Source: an uncultured Halomicronema sp. | GTDB taxonomy: Bacteria; Cyanobacteriota; Cyanobacteriia; Phormidesmidales; Phormidesmidaceae | NCBI GenBank assembly: GCA_937899725.1 | Contig: CALCCA010000065.1 | Span: forward strand, 51,185 to 115,184 | Direction: 5' to 3' | DNA: 64,000 nt | Shown: positions 35,602 through 44,549 of the stretch, piece after piece | How the letters are laid out: the number at the start of each line of letters is the position of its first letter | How positions within the stretch are numbered: the first letter of the stretch is position 1 | The notes under the pieces: model-generated | What the model was told of the DNA's origin: nothing | Databases searched by the model: none | The model's input: only the letters and a program-made list of their open reading frames with translations | Position numbers and translations under genes: made by a program

Positions 35602-36168
35602 TCAGACGAACAGACGACCCACCCGGCATCGGAAACCCGGCAGTAGCGGTGAGGTCAGATCATCTGTGGCCAATAGCGTCACCTGGAGTATCAGCTGTCC
35701 TCGATCGCGGCAATAGATCTCTAGCCGCTGAGCCCAGCGATCCGCAATCCAATATTCTTGAACACCCTGAATTGAGTAAAGCTTGAGCTTAGCCTCGCGA
35801 TCGCGACGCAAGTTGCTTTCTCCCGGTGATAGCACCTCAACGACCAGCTCTGGAAAGCCGGTGAAATGGCCTGCTTCGTCCTCAATCTGAGATAGCCTTG
35901 CAGCACTGACCCAAACCACATCCGGGATCACATTATCGGCATCAGAAGGGACGATGCCCGGTGCGGGAATTGCCTGCCCTAGTTGAGAGGTCACTGACCA
36001 GTCATCTAAGGCACTAAAGATCTTGCCGCTCACCTGTTGATGCTTGCGGTGGGGAGAACGGGTCACAAATAGCTCTCCGTCAATCAGCTCGTAACGAGTA
36101 CCTTCACTTTGAGGCAACACGTCCAGATCGCGTATCGTCCATCGAATCTGTTCCGTTGTACGACTCAC
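35602..36168 (-). CDS. Uma2 family protein (DUF820, PD-(D/E)XK nuclease-like)
   Basis: 188 residues. DUF820/Uma2 proteins are very numerous in cyanobacteria and have a PD-(D/E)XK restriction-endonuclease-like fold. Visible motifs are YELIDGELFVTRSPHRKHQQ (residues 23-42), VIPDVVWVSAAR, ELVVEVLSPGESNLRRDREAKLKLYSIQGVQEYWIAD (about 107-143), which holds the Glu, Lys and Glu of the active site. DNA target and role unknown; many are thought to be linked to mobile DNA. Confidence 0.92.
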   Translation of the reverse strand: MSRTTEQIRWTIRDLDVLPQSEGTRYELIDGELFVTRSPHRKHQQVSGKIFSALDDWSVTSQLGQAIPAPGIVPSDADNVIPDVVWVSAARLSQIEDEAGHFTGFPELVVEVLSPGESNLRRDREAKLKLYSIQGVQEYWIADRWAQRLEIYCRDRGQLILQVTLLATDDLTSPLLPGFRCRVGRLFV

Positions 36169-36322
36169 GACAGTCTTCCTAAACAGCGTCTACAAGCAGC
36201 AAGCGAACACCCAGCCGAAGTCCTACACCTACTGACTTAATTTTACTGCCTGAGACAAGCTCCGAAAGTTCTGTGCGGCAGTCCCATATAGAGGAGACTG
36301 CATTTTGACGGCAAGGCTCGAT

Positions 36323-37279
36323 CTAGAAAGGCAGCTTCTTTTTGCTGGCCTTTTCGCGATCGTAGTTGAGTTCCTTCAGCTTCTTCATAATGCGGCTAAA
36401 GTACTCGCCCAGATATTCTTCCACCGTGGTGATGTCTTCTGGATTGATGTGAAACGTGCCGTACACTTCATCCATCGGTGCCGTCATCGGTTCTTCACCC
36501 ACCACCACCTCAGTAAACGCGAGGCGATCGGCGATATTCCAGCCCCATTCAAAATAGGAGGTCAGCTTTTGCACCGTTCTGAGCAACCCTAACGGCATGC
36601 GAGAGACCCGAGAGCTTTGCCCCGTCAACCGTTCACAGAGGCGAATAATTTCGTTAGCATCCCAGGCACGGCTGCCCGCCAGCGGAAAGCTGCGGTTAAC
36701 GGTGTCATCGTTGCTCAAGGCCGCGATGGCAAACCGAGCGATATCTTGAGTGTTCATATAGGCAATGGGAGCCGCCCCATTCATCACCCAAATGCCTTGC
36801 TTTTCTAAAATGGGAATCGCGTACTGGCCAATCAACCCCTGCAAAAACCCACAGGGGCGCAAAATTGTGTAGTTCAATCCGGAGTCGGCTAAGAACTTCT
36901 CGGTGCAGTGCTTGATATTCATCAGCGGCACGTCAGGATACTTCTCAGCATCGAGGATTGAAATAAAGACATACCGGCTCACCCCAGCCGCCTTAGCAGC
37001 CTTGATCAGGTTGAGCTTGCCGTCCCAATCCACTTTGTCGATCGCGTCGGTGGGCCGCGCCGTGGCGGCATCAATGACGGCCTCCACCCCTTCTAGTGCA
37101 GGCGGCAGCGTTTGTGGCGCACAAAGATTGCCCCGCAAAAGTTGGGCACCCCACTCGCGCAGGAAACCGCCCCTTTGAAAACTGCGGACGAGGCAATAGA
37201 CCTCATGCCCTTCATCCAGTGCACGTCGGACAATCTGCCTGCCCAACGTACCGGTGCCACCGATGACCAAGAGTTTCAT
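36323..37279 (-). CDS. ycf39: Ycf39 (Hcf244-like) photosystem II assembly factor
   Basis: Atypical SDR of the NmrA-like group that helps insert chlorophyll into newly made D1 with High-light inducible proteins. 318 residues: NAD(P)-binding GGTGTLGRQIVRRALDEGHEV at the start, VEAVIDAATARP, VSRYVFISILDAEKYPDVPLM, YTILRPCGFLQGLI and a Lys-rich C-terminus ending KLPF. No catalytic Tyr-X3-Lys is needed in this family. petM lies 90 bases upstream on the same strand, so they may share a transcript. Confidence 0.92.
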   Translation of the reverse strand: MKLLVIGGTGTLGRQIVRRALDEGHEVYCLVRSFQRGGFLREWGAQLLRGNLCAPQTLPPALEGVEAVIDAATARPTDAIDKVDWDGKLNLIKAAKAAGVSRYVFISILDAEKYPDVPLMNIKHCTEKFLADSGLNYTILRPCGFLQGLIGQYAIPILEKQGIWVMNGAAPIAYMNTQDIARFAIAALSNDDTVNRSFPLAGSRAWDANEIIRLCERLTGQSSRVSRMPLGLLRTVQKLTSYFEWGWNIADRLAFTEVVVGEEPMTAPMDEVYGTFHINPEDITTVEEYLGEYFSRIMKKLKELNYDREKASKKKLPF

Positions 37280-37368
37280 GAAAAATTAGAAACAAAAGTT
37301 TACGTTCTTCTAACCATACCAGATGAACCCCAGGTGTCCCATTGATTGCACCCAGGGTTCTTGAAACC

Positions 37369-37473
37369 TTACTCTTCGCCGCCTTGCAACCGCAGCATCA
37401 CGAAGCCAACGCCCAATCCCACCATAACCAATGTCGATAGTAGAATGGCTGTACTAGCAATCTCGCCGCCCAT
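37369..37473 (-). CDS. petM: cytochrome b6f complex subunit VII (PetM)
   Basis: 34-residue single-span membrane subunit: MGGEIASTAILLSTLVMVGL followed by GVGFVMLRLQGGEE. The GGEI start and the LRLQGG end are diagnostic. AGGAG lies nine bases before the ATG at 37473. A longer in-frame opening exists upstream but PetM is always this short. Confidence 0.96.
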   Translation of the reverse strand: MGGEIASTAILLSTLVMVGLGVGFVMLRLQGGEE

Positions 37474-37620
37474 AGTGATTTCTCTCCTTTGTGCCCTTAC
37501 GGTTAATGGATTTAAAAGCGTGATGTTCGCAGAATATATTCTACAGTTTTGGGGCGATCCCACGTGAGTTCGACCTGGGGCAATCTCCCCAACGCCGAGG
37601 CGATCGCTGCCGGGCTCTGG

Positions 37621-37637
37621 GCTGAGACCGTCTCAGC
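37621..37637. other. perfect 17-bp palindrome upstream of the recombinase
   Basis: GCTGAGAC-C-GTCTCAGC, eight-base arms around a single base, 130 bases before the recombinase ATG, in a GC-rich stretch between petM and the recombinase. Could be an operator or a recombination core; nothing else marks it. Confidence 0.4.
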
Positions 37638-37766
37638 AGCGCCTCGATTGCTGTCAGCCGCTAGCAGGACTTTCCTCAGGCCCATCGAGGCGCTATTTTT
37701 AAGCAGCGCCGGCAACCGCTGGCGGCGGGTCGCCATCGCTGGGTCTGAGAATCGCTAACTTTTGCT

Positions 37767-38912
37767 ATGACACATCCGCTAGATCCCCATATTGTTAAAG
37801 TCAATCAGCGGCTCAAAGCGGCTCGCTTGGGGCTCAAGATTGAGCGGCGCGGCGACATGCTAGCCCTGCGCGGTACGCTGCCGCCGCGTCCTGGCAGCGA
37901 TCGCTATCATCCCTATCAGCAGCGCATTCCCCTCAAGCTGCCCGCCCATAAAATCGCCCTCAAGCAGGCAGAGCAAGAAGCCAAGGTCATTGCCGCCCGG
38001 CTGATCGAACAGACCTTTGACTGGCGACCTTATCTGGTGCAGCGTGGGGCGGTTTTGGGCTCAGATGAACTGACGGACAAAATTGCCGCCTTTGCCCAGC
38101 ACTATCTCGACGCGGCCGCCGCCGACCCCGATAAGCACCCCGCCTCAGTGAAAGCCACTTGGGAGAAAGCCTATCGCCCCTATCTCAGAAAACTGCAGGA
38201 ACTCAGCGATCGCCGGTCGTTGAGCCTGCCAGAGGCCATTGTCGCCACCGTCAAGGGCACGCGAGCCAACTCTCGCAGTCGCCAGGTTTGCTGCACCGCG
38301 ATGGATGCCTTCGCGGCTTACCTCAGCCTTGAGCTGCCGATTGATTTGAAGACCCTGTGGGGCAAATATGGCAGCAGTCGCACCCAGATGCGCCAGTTAC
38401 CCACTGATGACGAGATTCTGCAGTGGTTTCATCGCATTCCTAACCCGGCATGGCAGTGTGTTTACGGCATGATGGCCGCCTATGGCTTGCGCAATCATGA
38501 GGTATTTTTCTGTGACTGTCGGGCGTTAACCAAGGGGGATGCCGAAGCAGCGATCGAAGTCCTGGACATCACGAAAACTGGTGCCCATGACGTGTGGCCG
38601 TTTCCACCCCAATGGATTGACGAATTTGGCCTGCGCGAGCAGACGCTGCCCGACGTCGAACTTGATCTACAGAAAACCACCCTGCAGCGGATTGGTCAGC
38701 AAGTCACCCTGCAGTTTCGCCGCTATGAGATTCCCTTCTCGCCCTATGATTTGCGCCATGCTTGGGCTGTCCGCACGATTCTTTTAGGGGTGCCGGATAC
38801 CGTGGCGGCTCGCATGATGGGGCACTCGGTCGCGATTCACAACCGCACTTACCACCGCTGGATTACTCGCCGCGATCAACAACGAGCCGTGCAAGCCGTG
38901 CTCAAGTCTTGA
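37767..38912 (+). CDS. tyrosine recombinase/integrase, cyanobacterial single-copy type
   Basis: 381 residues. The N-terminal part (1-90) has an AP2/arm-like region and basic residues, residues 100-200 a core-binding domain (AAFAQHYLDAAAADP, ATWEKAYRPYLRKLQELSDR). The catalytic domain shows R242 (AAYGLRNHEVF), a candidate Lys at 270, YDLR with R330 where the usual first His of HxxR is Tyr327, H353 in MMGHSVAIH and nucleophile Y362 in RTYHRW. It is therefore probably active. No phage genes, no tRNA and no obvious attachment repeat flank it, which argues for a resident chromosomal enzyme rather than an integrated element. Confidence 0.88.
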   Translation: MTHPLDPHIVKVNQRLKAARLGLKIERRGDMLALRGTLPPRPGSDRYHPYQQRIPLKLPAHKIALKQAEQEAKVIAARLIEQTFDWRPYLVQRGAVLGSDELTDKIAAFAQHYLDAAAADPDKHPASVKATWEKAYRPYLRKLQELSDRRSLSLPEAIVATVKGTRANSRSRQVCCTAMDAFAAYLSLELPIDLKTLWGKYGSSRTQMRQLPTDDEILQWFHRIPNPAWQCVYGMMAAYGLRNHEVFFCDCRALTKGDAEAAIEVLDITKTGAHDVWPFPPQWIDEFGLREQTLPDVELDLQKTTLQRIGQQVTLQFRRYEIPFSPYDLRHAWAVRTILLGVPDTVAARMMGHSVAIHNRTYHRWITRRDQQRAVQAVLKS

Positions 38913-39189
38913 GCGTAGAACCTGAGGAACCCCTGACAACGAACCTCTCAAAGGCCAGTGACATTGGCCGCAGCAGCCTATTCATTCCATTGATCAGGGA
39001 CTTAACCTGCCAATCAACCCCCATTAATGTGCTCGGTGTACTGTCTGTCGTGAGGAGTTTCAAACACTGGTATCACTGCTCGCTACTTGATGAGTCAGAG
39101 GTAGTGAGGATGACAGCCTAAGCTTGGCAAGCTCTGACTTGAGTGATTGGAGCCCCCCTGTTCTACTCGTGCTGGAGTGAGATTTTTTT

Positions 39190-40341
39190 ATGAGTCAAGT
39201 TACCGAGCCCCCCATCAGCCCCACTAAACGGAATCCGGTTTTGCAGTGGTTGGGCGTTGTGCTGCTGGTTTATCTATTAGTTGTCGCTGTCGGCATGATT
39301 GGTGCCGGGTTTAAATCGGCCACTGGTGAACGCGCCGAAGAACTGTTTGCCTTTGCCACCAACCCTTTTATGGGGTTGATTGTGGGCACCGTCGCGACCG
39401 CCCTGATTCAATCCTCTAGTACTGTGAGTTCCATCATTGTGGGTCTGGTTGCCGGCGGCTTGCCGGTCGCGACGGCTGTGCCGATGATTATGGGCGCTAA
39501 CATTGGCACCACTATTACCAACACTTTGGTTAGCCTGGGCCACGTTACGGACAAAACGGAATTTAGAAAAGCCTTTGCAGCAGCGACTATCCATGACTTC
39601 TTTAATTTGCTGAGCGTTGTTATTTTTCTGCCGTTAGAAATCCTGTTTCATCCTCTAGAAAGGATGGGTTTGTTTCTGGCAAATATCTTTGTCGGCAGCG
39701 GCTCAGCCAGTATGAAAAACTTGAACGTGGTGAAAACAGCCACCAGCCCATTGGTTAATCTGTTCAAGGCTGCCACGCATATTTTTCCCGCTCCGTTGGA
39801 TGGCATTTTGTTGATTTTCTTAGGCATTGGCCTGATCTTTTTGACCATTACCTTCATCGGCAAGCTGCTGAAGGTGCTGATGGTGGGCCGAGCGAAGGAT
39901 ATTTTGCACACCGCGATCGGGCGCGGCCCCATTGCCGGTATTTTGGCCGGTACCCTGATCACCATTTTGGTGCAGTCTTCTTCCACCACGACCAGTTTGA
40001 TGGTGCCTTTAGCGGGGGCGGGGGTCTTTGGCCTAGCACAGGTCTATCCCTTTACTCTCGGGGCCAATATTGGCACCTGTGTGACCGCGCTGCTGGCCGC
40101 CACGGCAGTCTCTGGGGCAGAAGCGGTGCCCGCGTTAGAGATTGCCATGGTGCATTTGCTTTACAACACCTTAGGCGTTGTCATCATTTACGGGATTCCG
40201 TTCTTGTGTCGGCTACCGATCGTGGGGGCTGAGACCCTGGCAGCGATCGCCGCCGATCGCAAGTATCTGGCCTTTCTCTATATCGTGACGGTGTTTTTCC
40301 TGATACCGGGTATGTTGCTGGGGCTCACGGCCCTGGCCTAA
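39190..40341 (+). CDS. Na+/phosphate symporter family protein (NptA/PhoU-less type)
   Basis: 383-residue integral membrane protein of the Na/Pi cotransporter (SLC34-like) family. The two inverted-repeat signature motifs are clear: ATALIQSSSTVSSIIVGLVA (about residues 71-90) and ILVQSSSTTTSLMVPLAGAG (about 258-277), each followed by MGANIGTT or LGANIGTC. About eight membrane spans. The C-terminal PhoU-like domain of some members is missing. Phosphate uptake is likely but the substrate is inferred. Confidence 0.9.
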   Translation: MSQVTEPPISPTKRNPVLQWLGVVLLVYLLVVAVGMIGAGFKSATGERAEELFAFATNPFMGLIVGTVATALIQSSSTVSSIIVGLVAGGLPVATAVPMIMGANIGTTITNTLVSLGHVTDKTEFRKAFAAATIHDFFNLLSVVIFLPLEILFHPLERMGLFLANIFVGSGSASMKNLNVVKTATSPLVNLFKAATHIFPAPLDGILLIFLGIGLIFLTITFIGKLLKVLMVGRAKDILHTAIGRGPIAGILAGTLITILVQSSSTTTSLMVPLAGAGVFGLAQVYPFTLGANIGTCVTALLAATAVSGAEAVPALEIAMVHLLYNTLGVVIIYGIPFLCRLPIVGAETLAAIAADRKYLAFLYIVTVFFLIPGMLLGLTALA

Positions 40342-40447
40342 TCCCAATTCCTAGTGATCAGACACCCCAACGCCGGGGAGCAGAGGGGCAAGGGGCCGCA
40401 TTTGTCGCCTTGTTGCAGAGAATCGATATTCACGGAGACTTCTTACG

Positions 40448-40741
40448 ATGAGCGACAAACTCGACTATGTTCAGCAACTAGAAACGCAAATTACGACAAC
40501 GAAGGCAACGCTGGAAAAGTTGAAAGGTGAGCGCGATCAAACGATGATCGCCGTGCAGCATGAAGAGGTTGAGAATTTAGAAAAGTATCTGGATGAAGCT
40601 CAAATCAACCTGCAAAATTTGTCAGGCACGGCAGAAGACGCTTGGCACGAACTTAAAGAGGCCCTGGAAGGTTTGATGGGCAATATTCGCGCCAGTTTGA
40701 GTCGTCTGCTGGGTGACTCAGAAGATAACTCAGAGTCCTAG
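40448..40741 (+). CDS. small coiled-coil protein
   Basis: 97 residues, almost entirely helical and charged: LDYVQQLETQITTTKATLEK, then EEVENLEKYLDEAQINLQNL and an amphipathic C-terminal helix ending in an acidic tail. GGAGAC lies upstream of the ATG at 40448. It resembles short cyanobacterial coiled-coil proteins predicted to bind membranes or DNA, but I cannot assign a family. It follows the Na/Pi transporter by 106 bases. Confidence 0.7.
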   Translation: MSDKLDYVQQLETQITTTKATLEKLKGERDQTMIAVQHEEVENLEKYLDEAQINLQNLSGTAEDAWHELKEALEGLMGNIRASLSRLLGDSEDNSES

Positions 40742-41164
40742 AATGGGGCATTGGCGGTTCTAGGAATCGTGTCAGCGTTCGTCCGGCCTGGCTGCGACTG
40801 TTGCTGCAGCAGTCTCTGCTTAGGCAGTTGCTCATCAATAGCATCCTCAATCGCCGGGGGTGAGCACTGCCCCACCCCGGCGATTCGGGTGATTTTGGGA
40901 AAATCATTTGAGCGCAGTTCCCTTAGGGGTTACCAGGAAGCTGGTTTTTGATGTCCGCCGGAAAAACCAGGCAGTCGAAGCGCCGTTGCCGCTTGGTCGC
41001 ATGGTGTTAGCACATCAGGATTAGGACAGCATGGCAGCGGCGGCCGCAGTCAGGAGCGATCGCCCCCAACAAAAAGGGACGTAATGCATGATCACGTCCC
41101 TCAGCTTCGCACTGCAGTGAGCGTGCTAGACGCCGACCTGCAAGTTTATGGCAACTCAGAATCT
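40742..41164. other. intergenic region between the coiled-coil gene and psaI
   Basis: About 420 bases between convergent genes. An 11-bp perfect stem, AATCGCCGGGG at 40849-40859 with CCCCGGCGATT at 40875-40885, may terminate the coiled-coil transcript although no T run follows. No gene seen. Confidence 0.5.
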
Positions 41165-41281
41165 TTAGGCTTCGCTTTCGATATAGAAAAACAGAAGGCC
41201 CATGACTGCTGCTGGCATCAGCCAGGTAATCACCGGAATCATGATCCAGGGCAACCAGGAAGCCGCATACGTTCCGTCCAT
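41165..41281 (-). CDS. psaI: photosystem I subunit VIII (PsaI)
   Basis: 38-residue single-span subunit next to PsaL in the trimerisation region: [20 protein letters not shown] then [18 protein letters not shown]. The YAASxLPWIxIP start and GLLFxxIESE end are diagnostic. Follows psaL by 134 bases on the same strand, with a heptamer array between. Confidence 0.95.
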   Translation of the reverse strand: MDGTYAASWLPWIMIPVITWLMPAAVMGLLFFYIESEA

Positions 41282-41348
41282 AGTGAGAGTCTCCGTAAAG
41301 AACAAAAGAAAAAGAACAAGTGAGGGGTTAACAAACGACTTTGTAATG

Positions 41349-41422
41349 GATTCGGGATTCGGGATTCGGAGTTCGGAGTTTTGAATTCCGCATTCCGTAT
41401 TCCTAATTCCGACTTCTAATTC
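41349..41422. repeat. heptamer array between psaL and psaI
   Basis: Three tandem GGATTCG units, then GAGTTCG, then after a short spacer the inverted forms GAATTCC, GCATTCC, GTATTCC, TAATTCC. The two halves are complementary, so the whole array can fold into one long imperfect hairpin. It touches the psaL stop codon and precedes psaI, so it could tune the psaL:psaI ratio. Confidence 0.75.
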
Positions 41423-41895
41423 ACAAATCCCCTAAAGATCGCGTTGATTTCGGCAAAGTGAGTCAGCAAGAAATAGGCCATATAGGCACCGCTCATGCCA
41501 CCAATGAAAAAGCCAGCCGACATTTCGCTCCAGCCTTCGGCCGTTTTTAGCGGGTCAGTGCCAGCGGGGAGTTCGGCGGTGGGCTTGAGGGACACAAGAC
41601 CGTGAGCGTTCATGCAGGCGGTGCCCAGCAGCACGATCGCGATCGCGGTGACCAGTCCGCCCAGATAAGGGGCGACCTCAAAGTCCCGTAGCGCCCCCAA
41701 AATAATCTCTGGCCCGACCAAAAAATACCCGTGGGCCAGACCAATTTCGAGCCCGCGCGTCAGCGGGGCCATGCCTTTGCGGTAGGCGGGCAGCGCCCCT
41801 AAGAAAGACCGCACAAAGGCGGAATCACTGATGGGCGTCGATAGGTGGCCCAGTTCCGGGTTTCCCTGGTAGGGCTGAACCATTTGGTTTGTCAT
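41416..41895 (-). CDS. psaL: photosystem I subunit XI (PsaL)
   Basis: 159 residues from the ATG at 41895 ([20 protein letters not shown]); GGAGG lies 11 bases upstream. It links PSI monomers into oligomers and binds chlorophyll. Three spans; the signature [42 protein letters not shown] is intact, and [23 protein letters not shown] follows the second loop. That loop ([12 protein letters not shown]) is about three residues longer than in the trimeric Thermosynechococcus protein as I recall it. The frame is open further upstream but that part is not PsaL-like. Confidence 0.95.
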   Translation of the reverse strand: MTNQMVQPYQGNPELGHLSTPISDSAFVRSFLGALPAYRKGMAPLTRGLEIGLAHGYFLVGPEIILGALRDFEVAPYLGGLVTAIAIVLLGTACMNAHGLVSLKPTAELPAGTDPLKTAEGWSEMSAGFFIGGMSGAYMAYFLLTHFAEINAIFRGFVN

Positions 41896-42032
41896 GTTGG
41901 GATGTGCCTCCATATGGGTGAGAAATCTTCTCTCCTGGGTGAGAGAGAAACACGGCTCGTTAGGCGATCGGGGTGAAGTGACTAGCCTCGGCCCGTACAG
42001 GGCACCGGAGGGCGATCGCCTAACGGAAGAAT

Positions 42033-42069
42033 AAAAGTCCTGGTTCAACTACCCCGAAGAACCAGGACT
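42033..42069 (-). terminator. strong terminator between psaB and psaL
   Basis: On the minus strand AGTCCTGGTTC pairs with GAACCAGGACT (11 bp perfect) and is followed by TTTTATTC. It lies 230 bases after the psaB stop and 140 before the psaL start, so psaL-psaI must have its own promoter. Confidence 0.85.
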
Positions 42070-42252
42070 CATGAGGCGCGGAGAGTCTCCATGCGTCCCA
42101 AGCCTGCAAAGGGGATTCAGAAGGAATGCAGCGTCAGCTTCTGAACAACCGTTATCAAAATCTTTAAATAAGGGTCACGCTCATCCCCAGCGGACGAACC
42201 GCGTTGGGGGCGTGAGCCGGAGCCAGCACCGGAGCTGGGCTCGGAGAGGCAG

Positions 42253-42276
42253 CCGGGGGCAAATTGAGGCCCCCGG
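42253..42276 (-). terminator. GC-rich hairpin just after psaB
   Basis: CCGGGGGC at 42253-42260 pairs with GCCCCCGG at 42269-42276, 23 bases past the psaB stop. There is no T run, so it may protect the psaAB mRNA 3' end rather than terminate. Confidence 0.55.
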
Positions 42277-42298
42277 TCGCCTAGTTCAGATGGCCTCG

Positions 42299-44527
42299 CT
42301 AGCCAAAGCGGCTTGACGTCGAGGCAATGAGGAAGGCCGCGTAGGTGATGATATAGCCCGCTGTAAAGTGAGCCAGACCCACCACTCGCGCCTGCACGAT
42401 AGACAGTGCTACCGGCTTATCTTTCCAGCTCACCAAGTTGGCCAGGGGCGTGCGCTCATGCGCCCACACCAGCGTCTCGATCAGCTCTTGCCAGTACCCC
42501 CGCCAGCTAATCAGGAACATGAAGCCCGTCGCCCAGACCAGGTGCCCCAGGAGGAACATCCAGGCCCACACCGAGAGGTTATTCATGCCATACGGGTTGT
42601 AGCCGTTGATTAGCTGCGACGAGTTGAGCCACAGGTAGTCTCGGAACCAGCCCATCAAGTAGGTCGAGTTTTCATTGAACTGAGCCACATTACCCGACCA
42701 GAGGGTGAGATGTTTCCAGTGCCAATAGAACGTCAACCAACCGAGGGTATTGAGCATCCAGAACATGGCGAGGTAGAACGCATCCCACGCGGAGATGTCG
42801 CAGGTACCGCCTCGTCCTGGGCCATCGCAGGGGAAGCTATAGCCGAAGTCTTTTTTGTCCGGCATGAGCTTCGAACCGCGAGCATCCAACGCCCCTTTGA
42901 CGAGAATCAGGGTCGTGGTGTGCAGGCCGAGGGCGATCGCATGGTGCACCAAGAAGTCACCAGGGCCAATGCTCAAGAATAGTGAGTTCGAACCACTGTT
43001 GATGGCATCCAGCCATCCGGGTAACCAGACGTTGCCGTAGTTGGGCCAAGCTGTCGCAGCAATGCTATCGGAGTTCGACAATAGGGTGTCAAAGCCATAC
43101 AGCAGTTTGCCATGGGAAGCTTGAATCCACTGGGCAAAGACGGGCTCTACCAGAATCTGCTTCTCGGGGGTGCCAAAAGCCACTACCACATCGTTGTGGA
43201 CGTATAGTCCCAACGTATGGAAGCCGAGGAAGAGGGAAACCCAACTCAGGTGGGAAATCAGCGCTTCCTTATGCTCCAGCATCCGCGACAGCACATTGTT
43301 CTCGTTCGCCTTGGGATCGTAATCCCGAATCAGGAAAATGGCCCCGTGGGCAAACGCCCCCACCATCAAGAAGCCAGCGATGTACTGGTGATGGGTATAC
43401 AAGGCCGCCTGAGTGGTGTAATCCTTGGCGATAAACGCATAGGACGGCAGCGAATACATGTGCTGCGCCACCAGCGACGTCACCACCCCTAAACAAGCTA
43501 AGTGCCACCCCAGTTGGAAGTGGAGCGAGTTGTTATAGGTGTCATACATGCCCTTGTGGCCATCGCCAATCCAACCACCAAAAGGCGTCCCGGTGGGCGG
43601 ATTATGGGCCGCCATGATCTCCTTCATGTTGTGGCCAATACCGAAGTTAGTCCGGTACATGTGGCCCGCCACGATAAAGATGACCGCGATCGCCAGATGG
43701 TGATGGGCAATATCCGTCAGCCAGAGGGCTTCCGTCTGAGGATGAAAGCCTCCCAAGAAGGTCAAAATCGCGGTGCCAGCGCCCTCACTGGTGCCAAACA
43801 CCTGATTGAGACCATCAGGGTTCTGGGCATAGACGCCCCACTGGCCGGTGAAGAACGGCAGCAGCCCGTCGGGATGCGGCGGCGTGGAGAGGAAGTTGTC
43901 CCACCCCACATGCTGACCCCGCGCTTCGGGAATGGCCACGTGCACCAAATGCCCCGTCCAGGCCAGCGAACTGACGCCAAACAGACCCGCCAAGTGGTGG
44001 TTCAAGCGGGATTCCGCATTTTTGAACCAAGACAAACTGGGGCGGAACCGGGGCTGTAAATGCAGCCAACCGGCAAACAAAAAGACGGCGGCCAAAATCA
44101 GCAAGAACACCGCACCACTAAACAAATCCATGTTGGTGCGCATGCCGATGGTGTACCACCAGTGGTAGACCCCCGAGAAGGAAATATCTACCGGATAATT
44201 GGCACCAGCCTGGGTGAAAGCATCCACCGCTGGTTGGCCAAATTGCGGGTCCCAAATCGCGTGGGCGATGGGACTGACACCGAGCGGGTCTTTGACCCAC
44301 TGTTCAAAGTTGCCTTGCCAGGCGACGTGGAATAGGTTGCCCGACGTCCACAAAAAGATGATCGCGAGATGACCAAAGTGCGAAGCAAAAATCTTTTGAT
44401 AAAGATTTTCCTCCGTCATGCCATCGTGGCTTTCAAAATCGTGGGCCGTGGCAATCCCATACCAGATCCGCCTTGTGGTCGGATCCTGCGCCAAAGCCTG
44501 GCTAAATTTCGGGAATTTATTTGCCAT
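42299..44527 (-). CDS. psaB: photosystem I P700 apoprotein A2 (PsaB)
   Basis: 742 residues, one half of the PSI reaction-centre heterodimer that binds P700, A0, A1 and the shared FX cluster. Starts [20 protein letters not shown]; eleven spans; [33 protein letters not shown], and the FX loop [22 protein letters not shown] are intact. Ends IASTSSRFG. It is close to the filamentous-cyanobacterial form (for example [14 protein letters not shown]). Lies 22 bases after psaA, the standard operon. Confidence 0.98.
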   Translation of the reverse strand: MANKFPKFSQALAQDPTTRRIWYGIATAHDFESHDGMTEENLYQKIFASHFGHLAIIFLWTSGNLFHVAWQGNFEQWVKDPLGVSPIAHAIWDPQFGQPAVDAFTQAGANYPVDISFSGVYHWWYTIGMRTNMDLFSGAVFLLILAAVFLFAGWLHLQPRFRPSLSWFKNAESRLNHHLAGLFGVSSLAWTGHLVHVAIPEARGQHVGWDNFLSTPPHPDGLLPFFTGQWGVYAQNPDGLNQVFGTSEGAGTAILTFLGGFHPQTEALWLTDIAHHHLAIAVIFIVAGHMYRTNFGIGHNMKEIMAAHNPPTGTPFGGWIGDGHKGMYDTYNNSLHFQLGWHLACLGVVTSLVAQHMYSLPSYAFIAKDYTTQAALYTHHQYIAGFLMVGAFAHGAIFLIRDYDPKANENNVLSRMLEHKEALISHLSWVSLFLGFHTLGLYVHNDVVVAFGTPEKQILVEPVFAQWIQASHGKLLYGFDTLLSNSDSIAATAWPNYGNVWLPGWLDAINSGSNSLFLSIGPGDFLVHHAIALGLHTTTLILVKGALDARGSKLMPDKKDFGYSFPCDGPGRGGTCDISAWDAFYLAMFWMLNTLGWLTFYWHWKHLTLWSGNVAQFNENSTYLMGWFRDYLWLNSSQLINGYNPYGMNNLSVWAWMFLLGHLVWATGFMFLISWRGYWQELIETLVWAHERTPLANLVSWKDKPVALSIVQARVVGLAHFTAGYIITYAAFLIASTSSRFG

Positions 44528-44549
44528 TGATTTTTTTGATTCCTCCCTG

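Noticed and set aside
37549..37758. 69-codon frame just before the tyrosine recombinase
   Set aside because: Starts at TTG without a ribosome site, overlaps an opposing frame of similar length in GC-rich DNA, and no family is recognised; not strong enough to call.
35602..38912. Mobile island made of the Uma2 nuclease and the recombinase
   Set aside because: Core photosynthesis genes ycf39 and petM lie between them and no flanking repeats or tRNA were seen.
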